DNA from: Erythrocercus mccallii
Taxonomy: Eukaryota; Chordata; Aves; Passeriformes; Dicruridae
Length of the DNA: 64,000 bases
Assembly: GCA_013397435.1 (NCBI GenBank)
Contig: VZRG01001495.1
Coordinates: 124,001-188,000, forward strand
Direction of reading: 5' to 3'
The notes below the pieces were generated by a model. It was not told the DNA's origin and ran no database searches. It was given only the letters and a program-made list of their open reading frames with translations. A program made the translations under genes and the position numbers. Every line of letters starts with the position of its first letter. Positions within the stretch are counted from its first letter, which is position 1. Of the stretch, positions 12,191 through 24,600 are shown one piece after another.

Positions 12191-12688
12191 CTCAGAGAGC
12201 AGCAGGTCCTCGGGCAGCGCCACAAAGCACTTTGGTTCTGAGCTCCGTAGTGCTTTTTTTTACAAGGACTGCAAATTGCTGTAACATAGTTAAGGTCTGT
12301 AGGAAGAGACAAGTTTTCCTGAACTTTACTCCCAGCTTGAACTTGTGAGAAGTTCAGTGAGAGGCAAGGAAGGGGAGAGAGGGAGATAGAGGCACCTCGC
12401 TCACGCCCCTGCGTCCGCAGCGACGAGGATGTCAGATGGCAAAGGCAGCCTGGAGAAACAGCTGAATGGCCTTGGGGAGCAGGGCAAGGAGAGGAGCCGC
12501 ACGTCCCTGGTCATCTCGCAGGCCGTTAACCGCAGTATTTTCACCTCTGCAGTCTCCCCTGCCGCCGAGCGCATCCGCTTCATCCTCGGAGAGGAAGATG
12601 ACAGCCCCGCGCCCCCGCAGCTCTTCACCGAGCTGGACGAACTTCTGGCTGTCGATGGACAGGAGATGGAGTGGAAGGAGACTGCAAG
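12190..12688 (+). CDS. SLC4A4: SLC4A4 exon 1 in this window (5' UTR and residues 1-87)
   Basis: The 5' UTR start at 12190 is estimated. The ATG at 12429 has A at -3, and an in-frame TAG lies 42 nt upstream at 12387. Residues 1-42 are the NBCe1-A-specific N-terminus. From SPAAERIRF onward the sequence is common to all NBCe1 forms. The donor is AAG/GTGGGT and the exon ends in phase 2. NBCe1-B/-C enter this exon through an internal acceptor and use only 12553-12688. Confidence 0.95.
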
Positions 12689-15600
12689 GTGGGTTGGTTT
12701 TCCTTTACCCTGAAAGGGAAGGGCAGCCAGCAGCACTCCCATGGGAGATTCCTATTTTAGCGTTCCATTGGGTAATATCCCTGCTGCAGGACCGCATCAG
12801 GAAGCCACCGAAAGGAGACTGTATAGTTCAAATTATCATTCTTTGATAAATGAGAGAATTTTAGGGTTTGTTTAAATATTCCAAAAGAAGAATTAGGAAA
12901 ACAGTAGAGTGCCAGATTGATTGCAGTAGTTGGCCTGTGGAGAGAAACGTATGAGCTCAGTTGTGCTTTGCAAAGGAGGACGTGTCTCGGCCAGAGTTGC
13001 CAGAAGTTGCTGGCTGAGTCAAAACCGCATCAGTAGTACTGCCCCAAAGTAGCTTTTGAGCCTGGTCTCACCTCACACCACAGGCTGGGAAATTTTAGCT
13101 GTCCCTGTCCTACTGGTGGAATTAATTTTAAATAGGAAAAAAATTTAAAGATATTTTCTTGTGAAGAAGTTATTCAAGGTGCATGTTAAATGCTGGATGG
13201 GGTTGCTTGCTCTGAGTTCCTTGGTTGGGTTCTTTGATGCTGCTGTTACTTTGGACAAAAAGGCTGGGATGTTCTTGAGGTCTGGCTGCTACAAGTTACA
13301 TGTAGTTTGTATCTGAACACCACTGACCTATTCCCAATTGTCCTCACTGTGCCTGGGGGTTTTCCTTTTCCTTTATAGCAGCTGGGCTAGGCTCTTTCCC
13401 CATCTCCCCATCTTCAGGGCACTGTCTGTGTTCAAAGTTTGAACCCTGTTGGGTCACCTTAACCTTCTTTACCTGTGATTTAATGAGCTACTCTACCATC
13501 TAGCCCTTTACCTCATATCTTGCTTTATTTTTGCTTCTCAGTCACTTGGGGAACTTACTTAATGACTTTTCATCTTTTACTCTCTAACTTCTGACTTGTT
13601 GCTCATGCTTTTCTCCCTTTATTGCTTTTCTTTCCTCTTACCATGAATTCAGCTCTTCCTGATTTATGTGTTTTTACACATCTTTGGTAGGAATGCTGCA
13701 TTGAGCTGTGTGTGGGATTCTCTCCGGGGTTCTTCTCCCAAGTAGCAAACCACAGGATGGGAGGACACAGCCTCAGGTTGTGCCAGAGGAGTTCTAGGTC
13801 AGATATTAGGAAAAATATCTTCATGCATAGGGTTGTCTGTCCTGGGTAGTGGTGGAGTCCTCATCTCTCATGGGATCTAACAAATGTGGAGATGTGATGC
13901 TTAGGCACATGGGTTGGTCGTGGCCTTGGCTTTGCTGGATTAATGTTTGGATTGGATGATCTTGGAGGACTTTGCCAACCTGAATGGATCTGTGATTCTT
14001 TGTATAAATGACACAGAATGTAATGAAGCACCCTGTTGGGGTGCTGTTTAATTTCTAAATTGGCCCAACCTTCTGTCTTTGTGGATAGTGATCTTACAAA
14101 GTGTCTGATTGTTTAGGATTTTTCAGTTCATTCCTGAAATTACTTAATCTTGCATCATAGAACCTCCTAAGAGCTCCTGAGCTTCTCCTGGTGCATCCAG
14201 AGTTGGCTGGAGCTGTGCTTCAGTGGGCACAGGATCTGCCAGCTGTTTTGGGCTTGTTTTACATCTGCTGCTGCAGAACAACTGGAAAGCTGCATGAGCA
14301 GGTCCTGAACACAGGAAAAAGTGCAGGGCTGTGCAAATGGAGGAGAGAGGAGAGGACAGAAGAGACCTTGTGGGGTTGATGCCTACCCTGGCCCCAGTGT
14401 AGAACTGCACAGCTCCCAGCTGGGGAGAGCAACACTGCCTGCACGCTGGTTCAGGGCTAAAGGCTGCGCTCGTATTTGAGAGAACAAACAATCAAATTAC
14501 CTTCCTCATCTCCTTTCTGCTCTGTTCTGACATCTACACATTCCTTCTGTCTGCTGCACCTCACTCCCAACAGCCCCGTGAAAGCTGTGTTGATATTACC
14601 AGGTGTAAAAGGGTGAAGGATAAAAATGTAATTCCTGACACAGTTTATGTACCAACAACAAAAAGTTATAACAGAAGTATAAAAAAACCTGTATCCAACA
14701 TCCTGCAGTCCAACACTGCCATTCCTTTCCTCTGTAATCCCATCACCTTCCTGCCACCTCCCTGCCTTACAGAGTGACAGTCCCTGCACTATGGTGGACA
14801 AAGATACTTCACTGAGCCTCACAACAGGCTGGGGGCCTCCAGCTGCTGCAGGTCTTTTCCTTTTTCTGCTTCATTCAGTATCCTATGAGCACCTCTGGAA
14901 TGCAGGCATTCCCATGTTAGTGCAGCCTGGTTGGTGGAAGGTGCCCCTGCCCATGGCAGCAGTTTGGAACTAGGTGAGCTTTGAGGTCCCTCCCAACCCA
15001 CATCACTCCCTGATTGCATGAATCGAGCAGGCGTTTGTTCACCCAGGTTTGCAAGTTAATATTTGGTTTATTGCATTGGGATTGTGGATTGTAGTGAGAA
15101 AAGTAAACAAAAAGCAAGTATTGGTAGTTGTGAGTAATCACTTTCCCTGGAAGGACAAACACTGGTAATTTGCAGCCTTCCTGCTGTTACAGGGTAAATG
15201 TAACTCGGTCCCACATCACACAAAGCCCCTGAAGCACACAGATTTGCATCCACCCAGGTCCCTCAGGTGTCCTAGGAAACACTTTGTTTTTGTGAACTAA
15301 AAGGACCTTATTAATTAGAGATGAAAATCAGTTTTTTAGCTTGAGTTAAAAATCAGCTTTAAAAAAACAAAGTCTCAAAAAGAGATAATTGCAATTGTGA
15401 AGCATAAAGGATTAATCAACTAAAACATTTTTCAGGATTAAAGATAATTTCACTTGTTGTTAATAATATTCTTTTGAACAAATTTATGAGCTTCCTTACC
15501 TTATGTGCGTGGGGTTTTTTCTTAATAATCCCTTTATATTGATCATTGGAATTTTCATTTTCCACATATATTAAAATGGTGTATCAAGGGGGGATTAAAA

Positions 15601-18600
15601 AGCATTTCTGCTTTGCCATTAGGGCATACTGAACTACCTTTTCCTGCACCCCAGTTTACACCAAAGCTGTTGCTGGGTGCTGTGGTAGGGAAGAAGGTGT
15701 GGGCCAGGTGACATCCCCCAGCCCGCGGAGGAGCCACGTGCTCCATCCCAGCTGCCCATTCCTGCGTGCTCCGGACTGGGCACAGTAGAGCCAAGGGCAG
15801 GGTCAAGGCTGCAGGGGGAAGTGGGGGTGGGCTGCAGCCCAGGGACATGGAGCCTCCTGCTTCCCTGCTGTTGGGATGTAGTTTTAGGGGTGTAAAGAGT
15901 GTTTTGCACAACCAGGATTTACCCTTTGCTCTCACCTTCCATTAGAGATAAGTTTTCTGGGTTTTTCAGACCTGCTTGGTTAAATCATTAAACAGCAGCT
16001 AGAGGGAAAGAATGAGCTCCTTAATTTGTGCCTTCTCCTTTGGTGGCTCATACGTTCTCTAAGAGGACCTTCAGACGTGGCTGGGATGTGCTCCTCTCTT
16101 CCCCCCTTTGTCAGCCTGTGGGCATGGGACAGCAGTATTCCATGCTGCCTGCCTCTTGGCAGTGGCTGATTCCATCTTCTATCGCCTGAATTTGAGTCAC
16201 ACAATCATTTAGTTTGGAACAGCCCTCTAAGAATCCAACCATTAAACAAGAAATGTCAAGACAGTAAAGGACAAGTGGCCTTATTTCCAGGAATGCTGAT
16301 TTATTTCCCTGCAAGGAGGCAAAAGCCCTAACCCCATCTCATTGCTCTGCCCTGTTGTAGGTGGATCAAGTTTGAGGAGAAGGTAGAACAAGGTGGAGAG
16401 CGATGGAGCAAACCGCACGTGGCCACGTTGTCTCTGCACAGCCTGTTTGAGCTGAGGACATGCATAGAGAAGGGCTCCATCATGCTGGATATGGAGGCCT
16501 CTTCCCTCCCACAGGTGGTGGGTAAGTACACCTGGCGTGACTCTTTCCCTCACTGCTTCCTGAGAAGGTTTTATTAACCCTGGTATGATTTTATGGATGG
16601 TTTTAATAAAGAAGCGCTGCTTTTCCAATAAGAGAGGAAAAAAAAAGAAAGAACAAGGAATAAGAGGGGAAAACTAGAAAGTTCCTGGAAAAGGGTAACA
16701 GATAGATGAAAAGAGTCCTTCTCAGTGCAGGAAGAAGAGAAAAAGATATCAATTTAATTTATGTTCACTATGGAAAAGGTGACATGTGAAAGGGCCACAT
16801 CCCTGGGAGCAGAGATACCCATCAGGGACCGTTCATGCAATGACTTGGGCCAGAAACTGCTCTTGGGTGAGGCGTTCAGCTGCCCACTGAAGGCAGGTGG
16901 GACTGTGTTTAGGATGAGATACCCCCCCACCCTCAGCAAGGGAGAGGGGAGAGCACCCCCAGCACCTGCTGGTGCTCTGCTCTGCAGAATGGGAGGGCAG
17001 TTTTTGGATGGTCACATTAGCTGTGGCCTGGGGTGACGTTCAGTGATGTGCTAAGAGCCAGATCGTGTTGCCTGTGGCATGTGAGAACTTAGAGAAAATA
17101 AATTTTCCAAGTGAGCCATTCAGTGGAGGGACATTGAACCAAAATGCTGACTTTAAGGGCCATGAAGAGATCTAAAAGAGCAAAATTTAATACTTCCTCT
17201 GCCAAAACTCAGAGCTTTGAATGATCATCTCAGGAAGTAAGGTCAAAATTATCCTGGCTTGGAATTGTCCCATACACTGTATTGTAAGACTTGGAATTAC
17301 AGCTGCTTCTGGTGTTAAATACAGAGTTTTGAACTTAGTTTTGCAGGTGCTTATGGTGACATTTATCTTCTTTTGCTTTTGTGTCCATGTATCCAAATGC
17401 ACAGCTTTGCAAAGTTTTAACAAAATAAAACCCCCAAGAACCTCTCAAGTTTTCTGCTGAAGGTGAACCTGCTTCAGAAGCTGATGTTCATGGTCTGAAA
17501 CCTTAAACCCTCAAACATTAAATTTTCTTTTGAAGTCCCTTCGAGATGTCACCTTCAATCTCCTTCTGCAACACCCAAATTAAATCTAATTCTTAGGAGA
17601 TTAAATTACACATGGGTGGCTGCTGTTGCTGTGACACTGTGACGCTGTCCTGAGCGGGGTGTTTTGCTGGTCCAGACCCTTAATCAGACAGGTAGGGATA
17701 TCCAGGACTGGATTTCCAGGATGATTTAATCACGATCACTTGGCTGGTGTCTGGTAGTGACACACAGGAAAGGAAAACTCCAAAGAAAAACTCTCTTTGT
17801 AGTTTGTTTTTTATCAGCAACAGGGAAGGGAAGTGCCAGATAGAGAAGGATAAACTTGAATGAAGGTTCTGAAGGAAATATTCCAAAAATCACTAACCAA
17901 AACCATGAGCAAGAAAAGCTTGTATTAAAGTACCACTTAGCAAAGGTCAGCCTTTTGCCAGACATGTTGTGTAAGGGTACCTACGTGCATATACCCGCCC
18001 TGTCTTAATTTGAGAGGAAGAACTAGGCTCTTCCTTGGGGATTTGAAGAGGCATTAATTCTTGGGCAGCACGCAGAGGATGACTTTCTGACTCACTGAGT
18101 TAGCAAATGTGATGCATGTCCTGCCTCCCCCTTGCCATAACTTTTATTATTAGCACAACTAAAAGTTACCAGCAGACAAATATGAGCTGCCACTTGCCTT
18201 CAGGGGACAGCGCATGAACTCAAGTCATCAAGGGAACAACTCGAAGCGAGATTTACTGCACAGGGGACATTATTCATAAGTCTGGCCACCTTTTTGCCTT
18301 TTACCTCTGGGATAAGGGAGGAGAAGGGAGGGAACTGATGGAAAGTGAGCACTGAGGACACCTTTTCTCCTGGTGACTCCATGAAAAGTAAAGCCATATA
18401 ATACATCCTGTGGTAACTGGAGCAAGTTCTGCCATTTGTAGTTGCCATCACTTCAGTCCTGCACGTCAGTGATTTAATTAGTGGCTCATCTCCAGGACTT
18501 CTTCCTATCTTTAGATTAGGTTTTACTGGGGGCCTGCAGGGTGAACTCAGGCCTCGTTGAATCTGATAGAAGTTTTTCTGTGTGCTTTTTGGGAGCATCA

Positions 18601-21600
18601 TGGAACTTTACAATAGAATTACAGCATCTTCATGAAAGTCCAGGCTCAGAGGAGATTCCATTTCTGAGCTAAGAACCATCTTACCCTGGTCTTTGAAACA
18701 GGCCTCGTGACATGTAGGAAATAGCAGAAGGGAATCTCAGTGCAAGTAGGTGCGTGTTAGTGGCTCATGCTGATGGAAATGCTCATGTACTGTTGCAAGA
18801 GGGATGTCTAAAAGAGTTTTTCATACAAATAAAACCTGGCTTTGAGATGGTAAGAAAGCCTTCAAAAAGGCAGGGTGCAAATGCCTCCAACCCCTCTCTC
18901 TCTGCTCTCTCTGGAAGCAGTTTCGAGCTCTTTGGTTAATTTTGCTCTCCCCTCCCTCACCCTTCCTGTGCCTGCCACAGAGATGATCGTTGACAATCAG
19001 ATCGAGACGGGGCTGTTGAAATCCGAACTGAAGGACAAGGTCACCTACACGCTGCTCAGGAAGCACCGGCACCAGACCAAGAAATCCAACCTGCGCTCGC
19101 TGGCTGACATTGGAAAGACCGTCTCCAGTGCAAGTAGGATGTTTTCCAACCCCGATAATGGTAATGCAGAGGCTACCTGGCTATAGCCTTCTCTGTCACA
19201 GCAACCCACCCGCCCAGAACTAACTGCGTGGCCCTGACACTGCTTTCCTAACCCCCGTGGGAGCAGCGAGACCGTGCTGATGGCGCATCAGCGGGGGCTC
19301 CGCAGGCTGCTTCAGCCGTGGCACAGTGCTCTAACCACATCTTCACTGGACTGACAGGGACTCGAGGCGCAGGCAGGAAGGCAGGGGGGTGCTCTTGCAG
19401 CTGGTGTCTAGGAGATGGTTCAGGATCAACAGTAGGAAAGAGAGATTCACAAAAACTTCGGTGGCGCCTGAACCTTAAAAGGCTGATCACCTGAAACATT
19501 TGGGCAGAGACGAAGCTTCCATGCACGTTCCATGTCTGTAACAGACAGTGTCAGTGGCACTGTGAATCAAAAATGACCTGGCAGTAACATCTGGCTTGCA
19601 TTTTATTGCCATACAATCGTTGTCCAGTGGGGTAAAGCTGATTTTCATCTTGCTTTATTCATCTTAAAATAGTTTTGTGGTGTGTGTTGTGAATATGTCT
19701 CTTCTTCTCTCTAAAAACTGTGTAATAGGTAGTGTCATGTTGGTAATGGTGTCCCTAAATATATGTGTGTGTGTGTGTATATGCAGACAGCTACGGAGGC
19801 CTGAGCACTGACTCCGTGCTTGCCCCTGGGTGGCGATTTGGAGTATTCTTGCTCATGGCAATAAAAAAAGGAGGAGTTTTAAGCCTCTTGTCATGCCTTG
19901 GAGTTCTCTCAACTGTCTCCTGTGGCAGTCTGGAAATTGGGCTAAAAGTTGCCATTTTAAAATACCCAGAAATAAAAGCAGGTGAAGAAATTCTTTTCTT
20001 CTTGCTTCACCAAAGGCCTCTTAGCTTGCTGTGTTTGGCTTCTAAAACTCACCCTAACATTCCTTTGTAACCTATTCTCACACTTCATTAGTATTTCTTA
20101 ACTTGGATCATCCTTTGATTTTGCAGCAGGAGTGTGTGTGCATGTGGAGACTGTTTCTTGCTCAGGGTGATGCCTCTTGTCATGTCCGAGTGCCTTGATA
20201 AGATGGTGATTGAGCGAGTAATGCAAGGTGCAGTAATGTGAGCCAAGGGAGCGTTCTTAGTGACTGTCTCTGCAGGAGTCCAGTGGAGCAGAGAGGGACT
20301 GGACTCTAGGGAGAGCACTGTGAGGAAATTACAGCTTTAGGGAAGGGGCTCAGCGTGGCCAGATGAGTCCTGCAGCTGGAGGAGCCATGGGCAGGGACTC
20401 CTGCTAGACCACATTGCTACAAGCCCCAGCCAAGCTGGCCTTCTGGATGCCTTTGCATGGTGTGCTCCACGCAGTTCGGATGGAAGGCATCTGCTTTCTG
20501 TTACCACCTCTGTGACTCCGACCCTTTCTGGACCTTTGGTGGCTGGGTTTGCTGTGAGGAGTGGAATCCTGGCCTGTGGCCATGGCTGTGGGAGGCTGAA
20601 CACCAGACAGACGCGTCTCCAGCTGCTGGTGCTCAGGGCATTTCAGTTGCCTCTTGTAGGGGATGCCCTCAGTTCTCGGCTGCAAACCCCTTTTCCTGCA
20701 TGTAGGCAGAGCTTAACCCAGGAAGAGTGATGTTGACAAAGGGCATTCCTCACATTCTCACTCAACCCCTGCTCATTTTTCATGGCTGAGGGCCTTCTTT
20801 ACTTGAATTTTAAGTGATTTCGATTTCATTCATTTCTTGTTCTTGTTTGAATGGGCTGTGCAGGTCCTGCTCAGTTGGACTGATTCTCCAGGAGTTCTTT
20901 CCTGGTCTGGCCATCAGCCACTCCTTTTATGTTGTTCTGTTTCTGTTCCCCCACCTGGCATATTTATGTGCTCTGAGGATGTGTGACACATTCTGTTCCC
21001 TGGCAGTACAAATGCATTGAGACTTTAGGAGGGCGAGACTGACATACAGGCGAAATACCTCATGAATAGTCGTTACTGTTATTTATTATTTACACTTCAA
21101 TGAAGAAGTAACTACAGAATGTATTTGATCAGGTTATACCTTGGATTCAATGAGTCTCGCGTTTCCTTTAGATGGATAAAAATTTTATGAGGCCAACGGG
21201 AGCGCAGCTGTCTCTTAGCATAACTAATCACCATAATGACTATGCCACCAGCCCCAGGCACTTCTAAATTTCCCTAGAGTTTCTTTTCCGGGTAGGTGTT
21301 TGTTTTCATTTCAGTGTCAGTGAAACTTCCATCCAATATTGATGCTGCCACCAGGTCTAAGCATCCACCTGCCCTCTGCACAACAGCTTTATAGGCACCC
21401 CCCGTTATAGGCACCGGCTGCCCCCTGCTTGACTGGCTCAGCTGGGACACCTTCTGCAACTCGGCCAACCTGCCCTAGAACACTTCCAGGGGTGGGATCG
21501 GTTTGCTAGATCTGAAATTTGGAAATATACCCTGGGCCATGGCTCCAAAAAATCCTGAGGTGCCTCTATCTCATTTGGTTCAGAGTGCTTAAATAACTGA

Positions 21601-24600
21601 AGTCTTGGGGCCTCCAAAATGTTTTTTTCTACTTTTGAGATGAATGAGCCCCATGCAGTTATCCCAGATGCCTCTAGAAATTCAGGAACCTAAGAAAGAA
21701 TGATGTACTGCCCATCTCCCTGCCATAACTGATCCTGGGGCATCTCTATCCTTTCCCAATCCTCCCTAGGAACTGAGGTGGCTCTGTGGTCCCTGGGACT
21801 GAGTCATCCTCAGGCCCCATCTTTCATGTCACAGCTCTATTTGAAGGTAAGGTAGTGATCAGATGAGCAGAGACATGGCCAAGGTGTGCTCTGACACCTG
21901 CTCTTCATCGCTGCATCATAGAGGCTGACATGGGTCATGCTGTGGTAGGATGTTTTGTCAGGAATCCCTTTGCTCTGGGAAAGGAATTGGGCAAAAGAGG
22001 GTAGTTCCTTGTGTGCCATGGATGAAGGAGGGTAAATCAACACACTCCTTTGCTGTCTGTTCAGCAGGAGAAAGTTGATTGCCAAAATTCTGGGCATACA
22101 AAGCTGGACTAAGCAATCCCTCCGTGTTACCTTGCAAAGATACAGCCCTTTTCCTTGCTTCCACTGATAGAAGGTTGAGCATATGAAGAGTGTTCAGCAA
22201 GGATATTTCCATGTTACATGTTGATGGGACTTCTGCAGGGATTTTTGATGGGTTTTTTACAGGTTTTTGTGTGTGTCTGGTTTTGTTGAGTGGCTTTGGG
22301 AGAGTTCTTCTTGTCCCTACTTGGCACAGCCCTTGTCCTGCACCCCTGGAGCACTACGTAACACCTGGGCTAGCAGCTCTCCAGCTGGCACACCTTGGGG
22401 TTTGCCAGGGATCCGTGGTCCCCATGCCTTCTGCAGGTGCCCGAGGACTGATCAATGTCTGTGATGGCATTTGCTATCCATTTTGAGATTTTTCTTTCAG
22501 AGCTTTGTGCCTGCCAGCATTTTGTATAATTTAACACCTGTGGGAGCCTTTGGCAAGTGAGAAACGATCAAATGGTGCTAAACCCAAGCTGGCAGAACCT
22601 GTAGAAAACTGCGATGTGTTTAAGTGTGTGTGTTTAACCACCATAAATAATGGCACGGTCCCATCACCGCGTGGGTGCTGCCTAAACACCTCCTGAGCAC
22701 TGTTTGTTCACACTGTGCTGGCAGCATGGTTTGGAAACAGTTGAGTGGGAATAGCAGGCTCTTGGCGAGGTGTCAGCTGAGGCACAGACAGGAGGGTACC
22801 TGGCTGCGGGGTGAGAAGAAAGGTTTTATTCTGTTTTAGAATCCTAGGAGAGTTTGAGTTGGAAGGGAGCTGAAAGACCATCTTGTTGCAGCCCCTTCCA
22901 TTGAAAAGGATACCTTCTACTAGCCCAGGTTACTCCAAGCCCTGTCCCTTGGACACTTCCAGGGATGGGGCAGCCGTGGCTTCTCTGGTTCAGCATTAAT
23001 CAGTTCAGTGTTTTTTACATGAACTGTGACCTCATTGCCTTTATAGCTGAACAGTGGCATCAGCTGAGCAGTACCAGCACAGAGGAGAGCAGTTGAAGTC
23101 AAAAATGAGGTGGTGTCCAAAGAATGCTTGGAAAACCCCTATCAGTGTATGTATCGGTATCATTGGAAGCATTGCAGACTAAGGTGAGCATTTCCAAGTC
23201 TGGATTGGTGTGCCTGAGTATGTACGGCTGGGGTCAGGATGCTCAGCGTTGGCTCCTGGGACATGACCTGATCTTTATTTTCGGAAACCTATTGTTACTG
23301 ATCGTGCTGCAGCCTGGAACTGTTCAGTGCCACCAGCACTGCAGCTGCTCACTCACTTCCTTGAGATCTGCTTCAAAGATGTCTGAATTTCAGACACCAG
23401 GGATGGAAAGCTTGTGTCCAGCCCTGCCAAGTGAACGCTGCGAGGTGGAGCTGCGGAGGAGATGCCAGGATCTAAATGAGTGGGCTTTGGTGACCTCACT
23501 GTGCAACTCAAACCTTCTCTCCTGCCTGGCTTCCCCGTACCACTGCTTGAGCCTTTCTGTCTGGCATAATTTTCTTTTCTTTTCTTTTAACTTTTCCCCT
23601 TTGCTCTCTTCCTGCTCTTTGCTGCTTCTCCTGTCTCCTGCTTGCCTGGCACAAGCACGCAGCCCGCTCGAGAGCTCCGTGCCCTGCCTGGCCACCCGCA
23701 CCTTGGACGATGAACTGGGAGTGCAGCGCAGCCCCAGCGTGGGATGGCTCAGTAAGTGCCGGGCAGGGCTCAGGGTGGGCACGCCGGGATCCAGAAGAGG
23801 AATTGGGGAGTCCCACCAGCCAGGCTCCTAACGCTTGCTGCTGCATTAACAATGGGAAGAGCACTGATGCATTCTGTGGGGAGTGGTGCTGCTCCTGCTA
23901 TTTGTTTTATCCCCACTGTCCCCTCCACTGCTCTGTTTCATTCTGTTTTCCTTTTTTCCTTCATCTGGGATGATGCAGTTAGGTCAGACCGTACTCCCCT
24001 TCCAAGGGGAATCTAAGCTGACTGCTGGCACTTTTTTTTCATCTCTTGAAGTATCCTTTGTCTGTTAGAGGGGCTTAAATATTTTAATTTTCATATAAAT
24101 TATCCTCAGAAATAGTCTGCCAGCTTGATCTCTCTGGGGTGAGCCGGACGGGTCTCTGACACAGTTCCTGTCTGGGTCCCTGTGTCAGACATGACTCGTG
24201 GAGGAGCCTTGCTGATCCCAGAGGAGCACACCGCTCCTCCCAGGAAGGCACAGCTTACAGCACTGGAGGCACAGAGGTGTTCTTTGGTGGCCACAGCAAG
24301 CAACTGAAGTCTGAATTCCAGGGTATTCCCCTTGACAGATGGCCATGGAGCTGATTCATAGGACGAGATAATAGCACGGAGGGGTTTGGACTGCCTGCAG
24401 TACGTCCCTCACGAGTCCTTGGCTGAGCACAGCCATGGACAGGCTCACGTCACCTTTGCCAGAGAGACAGGAATGGAAATTGGGCCTGGATCAGGAAATT
24501 ATCCTTTGTTAGCAAACACCATAAAGGGTGTGGGTCGTGTGCCAGAAGTCCTCCTGAGGGGGTCTCAGCAGCTGAAACTTTGTACTCCGCATGGTTTTTT

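Larger units (their letters stand above)
12689..16360. other. SLC4A4: Intron 1
   Basis: Between residues 86/87. It contains a CR1 copy at 13738-14004 and short CR1 debris at 14920-15016 and 16196-16250, the last about 110 bp from the next exon. An AT-rich block at about 15290-15560 and a GC-rich patch at about 15660-15850 with a CACGTG E-box have no recognisable gene content. Confidence 0.9.

Noticed and set aside
23124..23831. 235-codon + strand ORF
   Set aside because: No recognisable domain as a whole. Only the 96-nt part at 23656-23751 has exon signals, and that part is reported separately.
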